Shown here: positions 20,868 to 32,343 of the stretch, piece after piece
Numbering within the stretch: the first letter of the stretch is position 1
How the letters are laid out: every line of letters starts with the position of its first letter
NCBI RefSeq assembly: GCF_028640845.1
Contig: NC_080539.1
Location: forward strand, 369,441,233 to 369,505,232
Direction: 5' to 3'
From: Ahaetulla prasina
Taxonomy: Eukaryota > Chordata > Lepidosauria > Squamata > Colubridae
DNA length: 64,000 bases
The notes under the pieces: model-generated
What the model saw: only the letters and a program-made list of their open reading frames with translations
Databases searched by the model: none
What the model was told of the DNA's origin: nothing
Position numbers and translations under genes: made by a program

Positions 20868-22717
20868 CAGTAAAAGTTTGCTATCAAGCGATAGCCTGTT
20901 AATACAGTACAGTAGCAGGCTGCCGTTAGTACTGGTTCAGATGCATCCCCTATGGAGTAGGAGCTGTACTTAGCCACAGACTCCCAAACGGCACTGAAGC
21001 CCCTATAGCGTTCTATTCACGAACGATGTCCCCGGCTGAGAAATTACAGCCAGCTAGATAGGGAGGCTCTCGCAATAGTGTCAGGCGTGAAAAATTTCAC
21101 GAATCGCTTTTGGGAGAGACTTTGAAATTGTCACTGATCACAGACCGCTATTGGGGTTACTGGCTGGCGACCGCCCAACGCCAGTGCACTCTCACCTAGA
21201 CTGACCAGATGGACTATTTTCTGGCCGCCTACTCCTACAAACTGCAGCATCGGCCTGGAAAGGAGCTGGGGCATGCAGACACTGAGCAGATGCCCATTGC
21301 CAGGGAAATCGAGGACCCACCCGGCACCCCGTTCTACTAATTGACTCTTGACTCTGGCCCAGCCACATCGCAGGAAGTGGCTCGGCCTCCTACCGGGACG
21401 TTGTTTTAAGAACTGTAATTGGTTGGGTTCAAGGGATGGCTGGCTACCGGCACGCTTTCAAAGAGTTTGTAAAGAAAAAGGGAATTGTCTGTACAAGGGG
21501 TGCCTGCTCTGGGGGATAGGGTAGTCCAGAGAAGCTGAGGAAAAAGTCCTGAACTCCTGCATGAGGGTCACCCAGGAATTGTGAGGATGAAGGGTTTGGC
21601 TAGGAGCTATGTCTGGTGGCCCCTAATGGACAGGGAAATCAGTGACAGGTTGGCCGATGCCAAGTATGTCAGGAATCCAGACCACTACCACCCACGGCCC
21701 CAGTGTTGGAGTGGAGAAACCCCAAGGCCCTTGGTCCCGACACATTGATTTTGCGGCCCTTCCACGGCCAAACATTTCTAATTGTGGTGGATGCATTCTC
21801 CAAATGGCTGGAGATCATCTAATGAAATCCACAACCGCGAGCTGTCATCTCAGCACTAAAACACCTTTTAGCCACATGGCTGCGGACACCCTCGTGTCCG
21901 ATAGCGACCCACAGTTCACGCAGCATTATTTGAAGGGTACCTGGCTGAAGAGGGCATCCGACATGCCCTCTCAGCGCCGTTCCACCCTGCGTCGAGCGGC
22001 CTTGCTGAGCGTTTTGTTCGGGGCGAAAGAGCGCTATCACGAAGCGCCCGGCGATTGGCAGTCACAAATCGGCGCATTCCTAACGTCAACACAGGACCCC
22101 TGTGTAGCCACTGGCCGCAGCCAGCCGAGCTATTAATGGGCGGAAGCTACGGTGCCCACTAGACCGGCTACACCGAACTACATGCAGGGCGGGTTCAAAA
22201 CAAAACCAGATAGAATCCGAGAAATTAAACATAGGAGACTCAGTGTGGGCACATAATTACAGCGGCCCTAACTGGAGGAGGGAGTCATAGACAAAGCGGG
22301 CCCCAAATCTTATCTAGTGGAAATGAGGCGATGGCAGAATCTGGGCGCCACATAGATCAATTAAGAAACAGATTGGCGATAAGGCAGAATTGGCGAGACC
22401 AGCCCTGACTATGATTTAATTAACCCCACAGCTGACTGGGCCGAGAACAAACAGAAAGCGTAAGAGACCAAACAGAGACTTATCTGAGTCAGGCGAGGTC
22501 AGCGACACCCTCCGGTCCCTCTGAGGACAGCAGGTCCGAGCCGGCGAATAATCCAGGGCGGATGGCGGGAGGAGGAGCTCAGAGGGCGAAAAGTCCCTCA
22601 AGCTCGACTCAACTCCAGAAAGTGAACTGCGCAGGTCCGGGAGAGTCAGGAGGCGTACCTGCAGGACTACGTGAAGTAATATGCAAATATTGGCAAAGTG
22701 CCTTCTGGGAGGAAGGG

Positions 22718-22901
22718 TGTAATTACTGTAAGTTTTGGCGGGAGTTTTAGGCGGAAATATCTCGTCTCTGATTGGATGCAGCCTCAGGCTGAAGTGTATA
22801 TAAGGAGAGGTTTTTCTCCAGAGTTTTGCTGGGTCACACTATATTAAAGAGCTGTTGTCACTAACCTGGTCTCCTGCCTCGTCAATACCCATACTTAACA
22901 A
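22718..22901 (+). repeat. Probable Gypsy 3' LTR
   Basis: Begins TGTAATTACTG and ends ...CATACTTAACA. It holds a TATA-like 'gtgtatataagg' (22795) and an ATTAAA-type signal near 22843. The start is tentative because no 5' LTR is available for comparison. Confidence 0.6.
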
Positions 22902-22902
22902 G

Positions 22903-23300
22903 GAGGCTAAAACATATGAAGAACGGTTGCAGGAACTGGGCATGTCTAATTTAATGAAAAGAAGGACTAGGGGGAACATGATAGCTGTGTTCCAATATCT
23001 CAGGAGTTGCCACAAAGAAGAGGGAGTCAAGCTATTCTCCAAAGCACCTGAAGGCAGGACAAGAAGCAACGGGTGGAAACTAATCAAGGAGAGAAGCAAC
23101 CTAGAACTAACGAGAAATTTCCTGACAGTTAGAATAATTAATCAGTGGAACAACTTGCCTCCAGAAGTTGTGAATGCTCCAACACTGGATATTTTTAAGA
23201 AAATGTTGGATAACCATTTGTCTGAAGTGGTGTAGGGTTTCCTGCCTGGGCAGAGGGTTGGACTACAAGACCTCCGAGATGCCTTCTGAACACTGTTATT
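22903..23300 (+). repeat. CR1 LINE 3' end
   Basis: A 126-codon frame (22855-23235) is open through the CR1 RT tail and ends at the normal stop. The usual 3' end 'ggttggactacaagacctcc' and a short ATT tail follow. Confidence 0.85.
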
Positions 23301-23307
23301 ATTATTA

Positions 23308-23450
23308 AGTCCACAAAACGCTGGCTGGGGAATTCTGGAACTTGAAACCCACAAGTGCTGGCTGAGGAATTCCTGGCAGTTGAAATCCACAAATCCTGGC
23401 TGAGGAATTCTGGCAGTTGAAGTCCATCCATCTTCAAATTTACAAGCTTT
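23308..23450. repeat. hAT-type family fragments
   Basis: Three partial copies of 'gctgaggaattctgg...gttgaagtccac', the inner part of the CAGGGGTC element. Confidence 0.7.
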
Positions 23451-23730
23451 AAAAGGCTGAGCGATGGATTATGAGGGAAGAGGTGAAGAAATTCAAGATG
23501 GCCTTTACAATCATACGAACCAAAGTCCGCCCTTTGGATAAAGATTGTCATTTTCTTGGCCTCTTTTTCAGAAGTGGTTTGCTGTCGCCTTCTTCTTCTT
23601 CGAGCTAGGAGAGAGGGACAGGCCCCAAAATCATTCAGCCTGCTTCCTGCCTAACCCAGGACTTGAACTCATGGTCTCCTGGTGACTTTGAGGCACAAAG
23701 ATCCGGTGACTTCTCTGCTTTGTTTATTCT
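23451..23730. other. Intronic, no gene seen
   Basis: No convincing repeat or exon. The stretch 23640-23705 reads like a SINE fragment ('gacttgaactcatggtctcc'). Confidence 0.4.
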
Positions 23731-23734
23731 ATCA

Positions 23735-24480
23735 TATCGTATTTTATCATATTCTATCATATCGCAAGATCTAAAATGGACAGCTAACATCAAAAACATC
23801 ATCAAAAAAGGACAACAAAGAATGTTCTTTCTGCGCCAACTCAGTAAGCTCAAACTGCCCAAGGAGCTGCTGATTCAGTTCTACAGAGGAATTATTGAGT
23901 CTGTCATTTGCACCTCTATAACTGTCTGGTTCAGTTCTGCAACCCAACAAGAAAGACACAGACTTCAGAGGATCATTAGAACAGCAGAAAAAACAATGGC
24001 TACCAACCTACCTTCCATTGAGGACCTGTATACTGCACGAATCAAGAAGAGGGCCGTGAAAATATTTACAGACTCCTCGCATCCTGGACATAAACTGTTT
24101 CAACTCCTACCCTCAAAACGACTCTATAGAGCACTGCACACCAAGACAACTAGACACAAGAACAGTTTTTTCCCGAAGGCCATCACTCTGCTAAACAAAT
24201 AATTCCCTCAACACTGTCAAACTATTTACTAAATCTGCACTACTATTAATCTTCTCATCGTTCCCATCACCCATCTCCTTCCGCTTATGACTGTATGACT
24301 GTAACTTTGTTGCTGGCAATCCTTATGATTTATATTGATATATTGACCATCAATTGTGTTGTAAATGTTGTACCTTGATGAACGTATCTTTTCTTTTATG
24401 TACACTGAGAGCATATGCACCAAGACAAATTCCTTGTGTGTCCAATCACACTTGGCCAATAAAAAAATAAAAATAAAAAT
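23735..24480 (+). repeat. CR1 LINE (snake type), 3' part
   Basis: A 179-codon frame at 23663-24202 encodes the RT tail and stops normally. The 3'UTR ends 'ttggccaataaa' with an A-rich tail. It is the twin of 4236-4960, and both are followed by the same BovB palindrome. Confidence 0.85.
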
Positions 24481-24504
24481 AAAAATAAAAAAATAAAAAA
24501 AATA

Positions 24505-24857
24505 AACATTCCTCCAGGCCTTCCTGTCCTCTACCATCCTCTGGAGTCCATTTAAACTCATGCCGACTGCTTCAGTGACTCCATCCAGCCACCTCGTTCT
24601 CTGTCATCCCCTTCTTCTTTTGCCCTCCATCTTTCCCAGCATTAAGCTCTTCTCCAGTGAGTCCTTTCTTCTCATTAGGTGGCCAAAGTATTTCAGTTTC
24701 ATCTTCAGGATCTGGCCTTCTGAAGAGCAGTCAGGACTGATCTCCTCTTCGCCTTGCAGTCTCCCTTGGACTGCAAGGCGAACAAACAAGTCAGTCCTAG
24801 AGGAGATCAACCCTGACTGCTCTTTAGAAGGCCAGATCCTGAAGATGAAACTGAAAT
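24505..24857. repeat. BovB inverted duplication, second copy (right arm truncated)
   Basis: Matches 4981-5335. The left minus-strand arm is complete; the right arm stops at about 24857, where a CR1 3' end begins. Confidence 0.85.
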
Positions 24858-24967
24858 ATGCACCAAGACAAACTCCTGGTGTGTCCAATCACACTTGGCC
24901 AATAAAAATTCTATTCTATTCTATTCTATTCTATTCTATTCTATTCTATTCTATTCTATTCTATTCT
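24858..24967 (+). repeat. CR1 3' end with (ATTCT)n tail
   Basis: Sequence 'caatcacacttggccaataa' followed by about twelve ATTCT repeats. Confidence 0.85.
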
Positions 24968-25025
24968 AGCCTTAAACCTCTTTCAGCTCATATAACTGGG
25001 TTTTCTGTCTCGGTTTCTCTTTCAG

Positions 25026-25149
25026 GAGTCATGTCCAAGACTCTCGAGATCAAATATTGTGTCAGCTTCTGGGGAAAAAACATCACATGCTACTGGGATC
25101 TTCTGCCAGAGTTGGATTCTCCAACCACCTACACCCTCCAGGTCACGGA
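25026..25149 (+). CDS. CSF3R: CSF3R-like exon 2: first half of cytokine-binding domain D1
   Basis: The acceptor 'tttctctttcag' precedes 25026 and the donor 'gtaagc' follows 25149. Entry is in phase 1, completing the glycine codon of exon 1, and exit is in phase 2. The 41 residues include C-V-S-F-W-G-K-N-I-T-C-Y-W-D, the first conserved Cys-Cys-Trp set of a class I cytokine receptor, with an N-glycosylation site (N-I-T), then P-T-T-Y-T-L-Q. The W-(D/E)-x-x-P-E ... P-T-x-(Y/F)-T-L spacing matches CSF3R. The usual proline-rich linker from a preceding Ig domain is absent; the exon begins V-M-S-K-T-L-E-I-K-Y. Confidence 0.85.
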
Positions 25150-25397
25150 GTAAGCATTCCTCCTGGGTCCCTTGCGGAAGGTATTGGTGTGAGTTACTGG
25201 CGAAGTGGCAGTTGTGTTCTGCAAAGAGGACAACCAAAGCTTTTTCCAGCCAGCTTGAGCAGCGGGGTTGGACTAGAAGACCTCTAGGGTTCCTTCTAAT
25301 TCTGTTGTTCTATGTTTTATGCTCTATGTTCTAAATCGGCAGTCCCCAACCTTTGCCCAGCTGGGGAGTGGGAGAAAGGGGAATAGGGCCGCAGGAG

Positions 25398-25665
25398 CAG
25401 GGGTGGGCTGCTGGGGTTCGGGAGAACCTCTAGTTTAGGGGTTCTGGAGAACCTCTAGCTAAGATTCTGTGCAGTTCGGAGAACCCCCAAATCCCACCCC
25501 TGGCTGGCTCCGCCCACCCTGCCCCTCCCAGGAGTCCCCATACGGATTGTTTTGGATGCCAAAACACACCACCACCCTGCCATGAAGCAGGAAGCCAACT
25601 AGGCCACGCCCACCATGGCCACACCCACCCAGCAACCGGGCAGATAACTTGAAGCCCACCCCAGC
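25398..25665. mobile_element. hAT-type element, probable
   Basis: Starts CAGGGGTGGGCTGC and ends ...GAAGCCCACCCCAG, with imperfect flanking octamers. The interior has 'ccacgcccacc' words shared with other hAT-type copies. Confidence 0.5.
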
Positions 25666-25779
25666 ACGGGAGTGGTGGTCGGTGGGCACATGCCTGGGTC
25701 TGTAACTCAACTCATGTGAGTGGCAATCTATTCCACCATTTCTTTGATATTAGTGTAACTCTTGTCCCACAGCGAGTTG

Positions 25780-26160
25780 GTTGCGATGAATTGGTCATGA
25801 GGAGTTGGTTGTAATGAATTGGTTGTGATGAGTTGGTTGTGATGAGTTAGTTGTGATGAGTTGGTCGTGATGAGTTGGTTGGGATGAATTGGTTGTGATG
25901 AGTTGGTTGTGATGAGTTGGTCGTGATGAGTTGGTTGGGATGAATTGGTTGTGATGAATTGGCTGTGATGAATTGGTCATGATGAGTTGGTTGTGATGAA
26001 TTGGTTATGATGAAATGGTTGTGATGAATTGGTTGTGATGAGTTGGTTGTGATGAATTGGTTGTGATGAATTGGTTGTGATGAGTTGGTTGTGATGAATT
26101 GGTTGTGATGAGTTGGTCGTGATGAGTTCGTTGTGATGAATTGGTTTAGATGAATTGGTT
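25780..26160. repeat. 14-bp minisatellite, left part
   Basis: About 27 copies of GATGAGTTGGTTGT and variants. It stops where the L2 insertion starts, and the same repeat reappears at 30852-30920. Confidence 0.9.
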
Positions 26161-29100
26161 GTATTTATTTATTTAATCATATTTATATACCGCCCTATCT
26201 CCCAAGGGACTCAGGGCGGTTTACAGGCACTAAAAACAGATAAATACTATATAAATACAATATAAAACACTTAAAAAACTTATTCTAAAGCCCATCAATT
26301 AAAAAATATAAAAAATAAAACCCAGTTTAAAACCCAAATTTAAAATCTAGCTCAGTCCTGCACAATTAAATAAGTATGTTTTAAGCCCGCGGCAGAAGGT
26401 CCGAAGGTCTGAAAGCTGGCGAAGTCCGGTGGGAGCCCCCACAGAGAAGGCCCTTCCCCTGGGCGTCGCCAGACGACATTGCCTCGCTGACAGCACCCTG
26501 AGGAGACCCTCTCTGTGAGAGCGCACGGGTCGGTGGGAGGTATTCGGTCGCAGTAGGCGGTCCCGTAAATAACCCGGCCCAATGCCATGGAGCACTTTAA
26601 AGGTGGTCACCAAAACCTTGAAGCGCACCCGGAAGGCCACAGGAAGCCAGTGCAGCCTGCGCAGGATGGGTGTTATATGGGAGCCACGAGGGGCTCCATC
26701 TATCACCCGCGCAGCCGCATTCTGGACTAACTGTAGCCTGCGGATGCCCTTCAAGGGGAGCCCCATGTAGAGAGCATTGCAGTAATCCAGGCGGGGCGTC
26801 ACGAGTGCGTGGTGACCGTGCATAGGCATCCCGGTCCAGAAAGGCGCAACTGGCGTACCAGGCGAACCTGGTAAACGCTCTCCTGGAGGCGGCCGTCAAA
26901 TGCTCTTCTAGAGACAGCCGTTCATCCAGGAGGGCGCCTAAGTTGCGGACCCTCTCCATGGGGCCAATGACTCGCCACGATGGTCAGCGGTTAGCTGACT
27001 GTGCCGGGATGCGGCATCCACAGCCACTCTGTCTTGGAGGATTGAGCTTGAGCCTGTTTCTCCCCATCCAGACCCGTCGGCCTCCAGACACGGGACAGCA
27101 CTTGATAACCGTTGGGGTGGTCGGTGTGAAAATACAGCTGGGTGTCATCCGCATACAGCTGGTACTTCACACGAAACCACTGATGATCTCACCCAGCGGC
27201 TTCATGTAGATGTTAAACAGAAGGCGAGGATGGGCCCCCTGGCACCCCACAAGTGAGGCGCCTCGGGCGACCTCTGCCCCCTGTCAGACACCGACTGCGA
27301 CGGTCGGAGAGATAGGAGGAGAACCACCGATACGGTGCCTCCACTCCCAATCCTCCAACCGGCGCAGCAGGATACCATGGTCGATGGTATCGAAAGCCGC
27401 TGAGAGGTCTAATAGGACCAGGGCAGAGGAACAACCCCTATCCTGGCCCTCAGAGATCATCCTGCGACCAAAGCCGTCTCCGTGCTGTAACCGGGCCGGA
27501 ACCGGACTGGAGCAGGTCTAGATAGACAGTTTCATCCAGGTGCAAGGAAACTGATATGCCACCATACTCTCTACAACCTTCGCCGCGAAGGTTGGAGACC
27601 GACGATAATTACCTAAAACAGCGGGTCAGGAAGGCTTCTTAGGAGGGCCTCACCACCGCCTCTTTCAAGGCGGCCGGAAGACACCCTCCACCAAAGAAGC
27701 GATCGTCGCCTGGAGCCAGCCTCGTGTCACCTCCTGAGTGGCCAGCACCAGCCAGGAGGGGCAGGTCCAGTAAACACGTGGTGGCATTCAACCTACCCAA
27801 CAACCTGTCCATGTCCTCGGAGCCACAGGGTCAAACTCATCCCAAACAATGTCGCCAAGACCACCTCGAGCATCTCACCCATCACCGCAATCTTGGTCCA
27901 AACCATCCCGAAGCTGAGCGATTTTATCGTATAGATAACGTTAAACTCCTCAGCACGTCCCTGCAATGGGTCATCCCGCTCCCCTGATGTAGGAGGGAGC
28001 AGTCACCCGAAACAGGGCGGCTGGGCGGTTATCTGCCGATGCAATGAGGGAGGCGTGGCTCGCCTCGCTTCCCTCAATGCCACTAGGTAAGTCTAGTATA
28101 GGACTTCACTAGTGTCCGATCAGCTTCGAGCAGCTAGACCTCCAGGAACTCTCTAGGCGTCTTCTCCGGCGCTTCATCCCCTCAGCTCCTCGGAGAACCA
28201 AGGGCGGTTGGGACGTGCGCCGGGTCAGAGGCCGCAGAGGCACGACACGGTCTAAGGCCCCCGCGGCCCGTTCCCAGGCCGCAACAAGTTCCTCAGCCGA
28301 GCCGTGAGCCAGACCCTCAGGAAATGGCCCAAGCTCCGTCCGGAACCCATCCGGGTCCATCAGGCGCCTGGGGCGAAACCAACGTGTCGGCTCCGTCTCC
28401 CTGCGGTGGTGAATGGCGGTCAGAAAGTCCAGGCGAAGAGAGTGATCTGACCATGACAAAGGTTCAGTGACTATTTCCTTTAAGTCCAGATCTCTCAACC
28501 ACTGACCAGAGAGAAAAATCAGGTCCAGAGTGCCACCCCCAATGTGAGTAGGGCCGTCAAATGATCTTCTAGAGACAGCCGTTCATCCAGGAGGGCGCCT
28601 AAGTTGCGGACCCTCTCCATCGGGGCCAATGACTCGCCACCGATGGTCAGCGCAGTTAGCTGACTGTGCGGGATGCCGCATCCACAGCCACTCTGTCTTG
28701 GCGGGATTGAGCTTGAGCCTGTTTCTCCCCATCCAGACCCGTCGGCCTCCAGACACCGGGACAGCACTTGATAACCGTTGGGGTGGTCCGGTGTGAAAAA
28801 ACAGCTGGGTGTCATCCGCATACAGCTGGTACTTCACACGAAACCACTGATGATCTCACCCAGCGGCTTCATGTAGATGTTAAACAGAAGGCGAGAGGAT
28901 CGACCCTGCGGCACCCCACAAGTGAGGCGCCTCGGGGCGACCTCTGCCCCCTGTCAACACCGACTGCGACGGTCGGAGAGATAGGAGGAGAACCACCGAT
29001 AAGCGGTGCCTCCACTCCCAATCCCTCCAACCGGCGCAGCAGGATACCATGGTCGATGGTATCGAAAGCCGCTGAGAGGTCTAATAGGACCAGGGCAGAG

Positions 29101-30695
29101 GAACAACCCCTATCCCTGGCCCTCCAGAGATCATCCTGCGACCAAAGCCGTCTCCGTGCTGTAACCGGGCGGAAACCGGACTGGAGCAGGTCTAGATAGA
29201 CAGTTTCATCCAGGTGCAAGGGAAACTGATATGCCACCATACTCTCTACAACCTTCGCCGCGAAGGTTGGAGACAGACGATAATTACCTAAAACAGCGGG
29301 TCCAGGAAGGCTTCTTGAGGAGGGCCTCACCACCGCCTCTTTCAAGGCGGCGGAAGACACCCTCCACCAAAGAAGCGTCGTAATCGCCTGGAGCCAGCCT
29401 CGTGTCACCTCCTGAGTGGCCAGCACCAGCCAGGAGGGCCGCAGGTCCAATAAACACGTGGTGGCATTCAACCTACCCAACAACCTGTCCATGTCCTCGG
29501 AGCCACAGGGTCAAACTCATCCCAAACAATGTCACCAAGACCACCTCGAGCATCTCACCCGCATCACGCAATCTTGGTCCAACCATCCCGAAGCTGAGCG
29601 ATTTTATCGTATAGATAACCGTTAAACTCCTCAGCACGTCCCTGCAGCGGGTCATCCCGCTCCCCTGATGTGAAGGAGGCGAGTCACAGGCGGCTGGGCG
29701 GTTATCTGCCGATGCAATGAGGGAGGAGGCGTAGCTCGCCTCGCTTCCCTCAATGCCACTAGGTAAGTCCTAGTATAGGACTTCACTAGTGTCGATCAGC
29801 TTCGAGCAGCTAGACCTCCAGGAACTCTCTAGGCGTCTTCTCCGGCGCTTCATCCCCTCAGCTCCTCGGAGAACCAAGGGCGGTTGGGACCTGCGCCGGG
29901 TCAGAGGCCGCAGAGGCACGACACGGTCTAAGGCCCCCGCGCGGCCGTTCCCAGGCCGCAACAAGTTCCTCAGCCGAGCCGTGAGCCAGACCCTCAGGAA
30001 ATGGCCCAAGCTCCGTCCGGAACCCATCCGGGTCCATCAGGCGCCTGGGGCGAAACCAACGTGTCGGCTCCGTCTCCCTGCGGTGGTGAATGGCGGTCAG
30101 AAAGTCCAGGCGAAGAAGAGTGATCTGACCATGACAAAGGTTCAGTGACTATTTCCTTTAAGTCCAGATCTCTCAACCACTGACCAGAGAAAAATCAGGT
30201 CCAGGTGCCACCCCAATGTGAGTAGGGCCATCAACTACTTGGGTCAGGTCCAAGGCCGTCATGGAAGCCATGAACTCCCGAGCTGCTGTCGATGGCGAGC
30301 GGAAGATGGCAAGTTAAAGTCCCCATGACTAAAAGTCTGGGGTCTCAACTACCACCCCAGCAAGCACCTCCAGGAGCTCGGGCAGGGCAGCTGTCACGCA
30401 GCAAGGAGCCAGGTACGACCAGCAAGCCCATCTGACATCTATGGCCCCACTTCACAAAGAGGATTCACACCCGGCAATCTGAGGTACAGTGGTCTCCCTC
30501 GCTCCAGACTCTCTAATCACAACCGCCACCCCCACCCCTACCCTGGGCTCGGCTGATGGAATGCACGGAAACCTGGCGGGGACATCTGTACCAGGGGCAC
30601 GCCCCCTTCTGCGCCCAACCAGGTCTCCGTAATGCCTATAAAGTCCGCGGCACCCCCCTGAATAAGATCGTGAATTAGGGGGGCCTTATTGTGAT
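26161..30695 (-). repeat. L2-like LINE with internal tandem duplication
   Basis: Minus-strand element with the 3' 'ataccgccctatctcccaag' end at the left. Frames (26347-26829, 28109-28498, 28869-29492 and others) encode RT tail, RT core (A-A-F-D-T-I-D-H, Y-A-D-D-T-Q-L) and part of the endonuclease-side region, all with frameshifts. Collinear with 47546-50520 except that the segment 26892-28552 is repeated at 28553-30226. Confidence 0.85.
26892..30226 (-). repeat. 1.66-kb tandem duplication inside the L2
   Basis: Units 26892-28552 and 28553-30226 both begin 'gccgtcaaatg.tcttctaga' and differ mainly by scattered 1-4 bp indels. The junction is at 'gtgagtagggccgtcaaatg'. Confidence 0.9.
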
Positions 30696-30851
30696 GATGA
30701 TGTAAATGTTGTAGCTTGATGAACGTATCTTTTCTTTTATGTACACTGAGACAAATGCACCAAGACAAATTTCGTGTGTGTCCAATCACACTTGGCCAAT
30801 AAAAAATTCTATTCTATTCTATTCTATTCTATTCTATTCTATTCTATTCTA
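30696..30851 (+). repeat. CR1 3' end with (ATTCT)n tail
   Basis: 3'UTR end of the snake-type CR1, 'ttggccaataaaaaattct', followed by ten ATTCT repeats. Confidence 0.85.
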
Positions 30852-30920
30852 TGAGATGGTCGTGATGAATTGGTCATGATGAGTTGGTTGTGATGAATTG
30901 GCCATGGTGAGTTGGCTTTT
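30852..30920. repeat. 14-bp minisatellite, right remnant
   Basis: Four to five units of 'gatgaattggtcat' type, the continuation of 25780-26160. Confidence 0.75.
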
Positions 30921-31199
30921 GAAAATTGTCATAGACCAAGCTGGTCTTACCAAAAACCACACATTTTTGGCAAAAGAGTCATAAAATGTGGTCAGGTGAA
31001 TGCGGGATGGTGTAAATTCAAGCCAGGTGCCAAGGACTCGAATTGGGTTTTAAATTTATGAAGCTGAGCGTCATCATCAAAGGCTCTCCCCATCACTTGC
31101 TGCCTCCAACACCTGCTTAGTGCCTCTTCTGAGGTCCCTGGTGCCAAGTTACCAACAGGTTACTTTTAGATCCTATCATTGCTGGTTTCTTTTCTGCAG

Positions 31200-31381
31200 G
31201 GAAGCTGGACGCTGCCAAAGAGACTTTGGCCTCCTCAAGAATTGCGTGGCTGATCCAGGAGAACACTGGTGTGGTGTCCCAATGGAGAATCTCTTTGCTT
31301 TCTACAAGATCAAATTAATCGCACAGAACCAGCAGCTAAGGGCTTACTCCTCGGAGAAGTGCCTCCACGGAATGAGCATCG
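31200..31381 (+). CDS. CSF3R: CSF3R-like exon 3: second half of domain D1
   Basis: The acceptor is 'tttcttttctgcag' and the donor is 'gtaagc'. Enters phase 2 and leaves phase 1, giving 61 residues. G-R-C-Q ... N-C-V-A-D-P-G-E-H-W-C-G-V-P supplies the second conserved cysteine pair and the turn of D1. The exon ends in E-K-C-L-H-G-M-S-I. The spacing of G-x-C-Q, C-V and C-x-(V/I)-P agrees with CSF3R rather than with IL27RA or IL12RB2. This part helps form the ligand-binding elbow with D2. Confidence 0.88.
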
Positions 31382-31439
31382 GTAAGCCGAAGGGAAGGGA
31401 GAGAAATTGGACTCACCTGGTACAAGTAGTCCTAGTCCT

Positions 31440-32190
31440 CTAGCTTCTCCTTCTGCTTCTATAGCTTCTCCTTCTCCTTCTTCTCCTGATCCTTCTATGG
31501 CTCCTCCTCCTCCTCTTCCTCTTCCTCTTCCTTCTCCTCCCTCCTCCTCCTTCTATAACCTCCTGCTTTTCACCTTCTCCTTCCCCTTCCCCTTTTCTTT
31601 TTCCTCCTCCTCCTCCTCTTCCTCCTCCTCCTCCTCCTTCTATGGCTCCTCCTCCTCCTCCTCTTCCTCCTCCTTCTCCTCCCTCCTCCTCCTTCTATAA
31701 CCTACTTCTGCTTTTCACCTTCTCCTTCTCCTTCTCCTTCTCCTTCTCCTTCCTCCTCCTCCTCCTTCTATAGCTCCTCCTCTTCCTCCTCCTTCTCCTC
31801 CCTCCTCCTCCTTCTATAACCTCCTGCTTTTCACCTTCTCCTTCCCCTTCCCCTTTTCTTTTTCCTCCTCCTCCTCCTCCTCCTCCTCCTCCTCCTCCTT
31901 CCTCCTCCTCCTCCTCCTTCTCCTTCTCCTTCTCCTTCTCCTTCCTCCTCCTCCTTCTCCTCCTCCTCCTCCTTCTATAATCTCCTTCTGCTTTTCTCCT
32001 TCTCCTTCCTCCTCCTCCTTCTTCCTTTTCCTCCTCCTCTTCCTTCTTTCTTTTTCCTCCTCCTCCTGCTTCTTTTTCTCCTCTTTCTATAGCTCCTCTT
32101 CTGGCTCCTTCTCCTTCTCCACCTCTAGCTCCTATCCTTTTCTCCTCCTCCTCCTCCTCCTCCTCCTCCTCCTCCTCCTCCTCCTCGGTG
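31440..32190. repeat. Polypyrimidine (CTC/CTT) tract with higher-order repeats
   Basis: About 750 bp nearly pure pyrimidine on the plus strand. A longer phrase around 'ccttctataacctcctgctt' recurs at about 31550, 31693, 31813 and 31973, so the tract grew by larger unit duplication as well as slippage. Confidence 0.9.
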
Positions 32191-32343
32191 CTTTGAACCT
32201 GGCACTTAAATACTCACTCTGCCTGCTTATCAAATCGAGAACCGCTCAAGAGTGCCAGGCCAAAATATAAATCAAACGAAAGGCAATTCTTCTTCCGTTT
32301 CAGCTTCGGTACCCAGCAGGACAACCCGAGTTATAGTTTGAAA

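Larger units (their letters stand above)
17396..22901 (+). mobile_element. Decayed Gypsy-type LTR retrotransposon, 5' LTR missing
   Basis: In order: gag end with a CCHC-like zinc-knuckle region (C-G-S-C-G-R-H near 17635); aspartic protease with L-E-V-D-T-G-S (17970-17995); reverse transcriptase with [17 protein letters not shown] and the Y/F-D-D-V-L-V box (18460-18810); RNase H-like region (20870-21340); integrase with V-V-D-A-F-S-K-W-L-E-I (21782-21815) and S-D-S-D-P-Q-F-T (21898-21920). All are interrupted by frameshifts and stops, so no intact protein remains. A segment of about 1.72 kb (17416-19130) is repeated at 19131-20867. A 3' LTR closes the element. No 5' LTR or primer-binding site was found. 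Confidence 0.85.

Noticed and set aside
17396..22135. Functional retroelement or infectious retrovirus
   Set aside because: Every domain is broken by stops or shifts, there is no envelope gene, and no 5' LTR; it is an old Gypsy-type copy.
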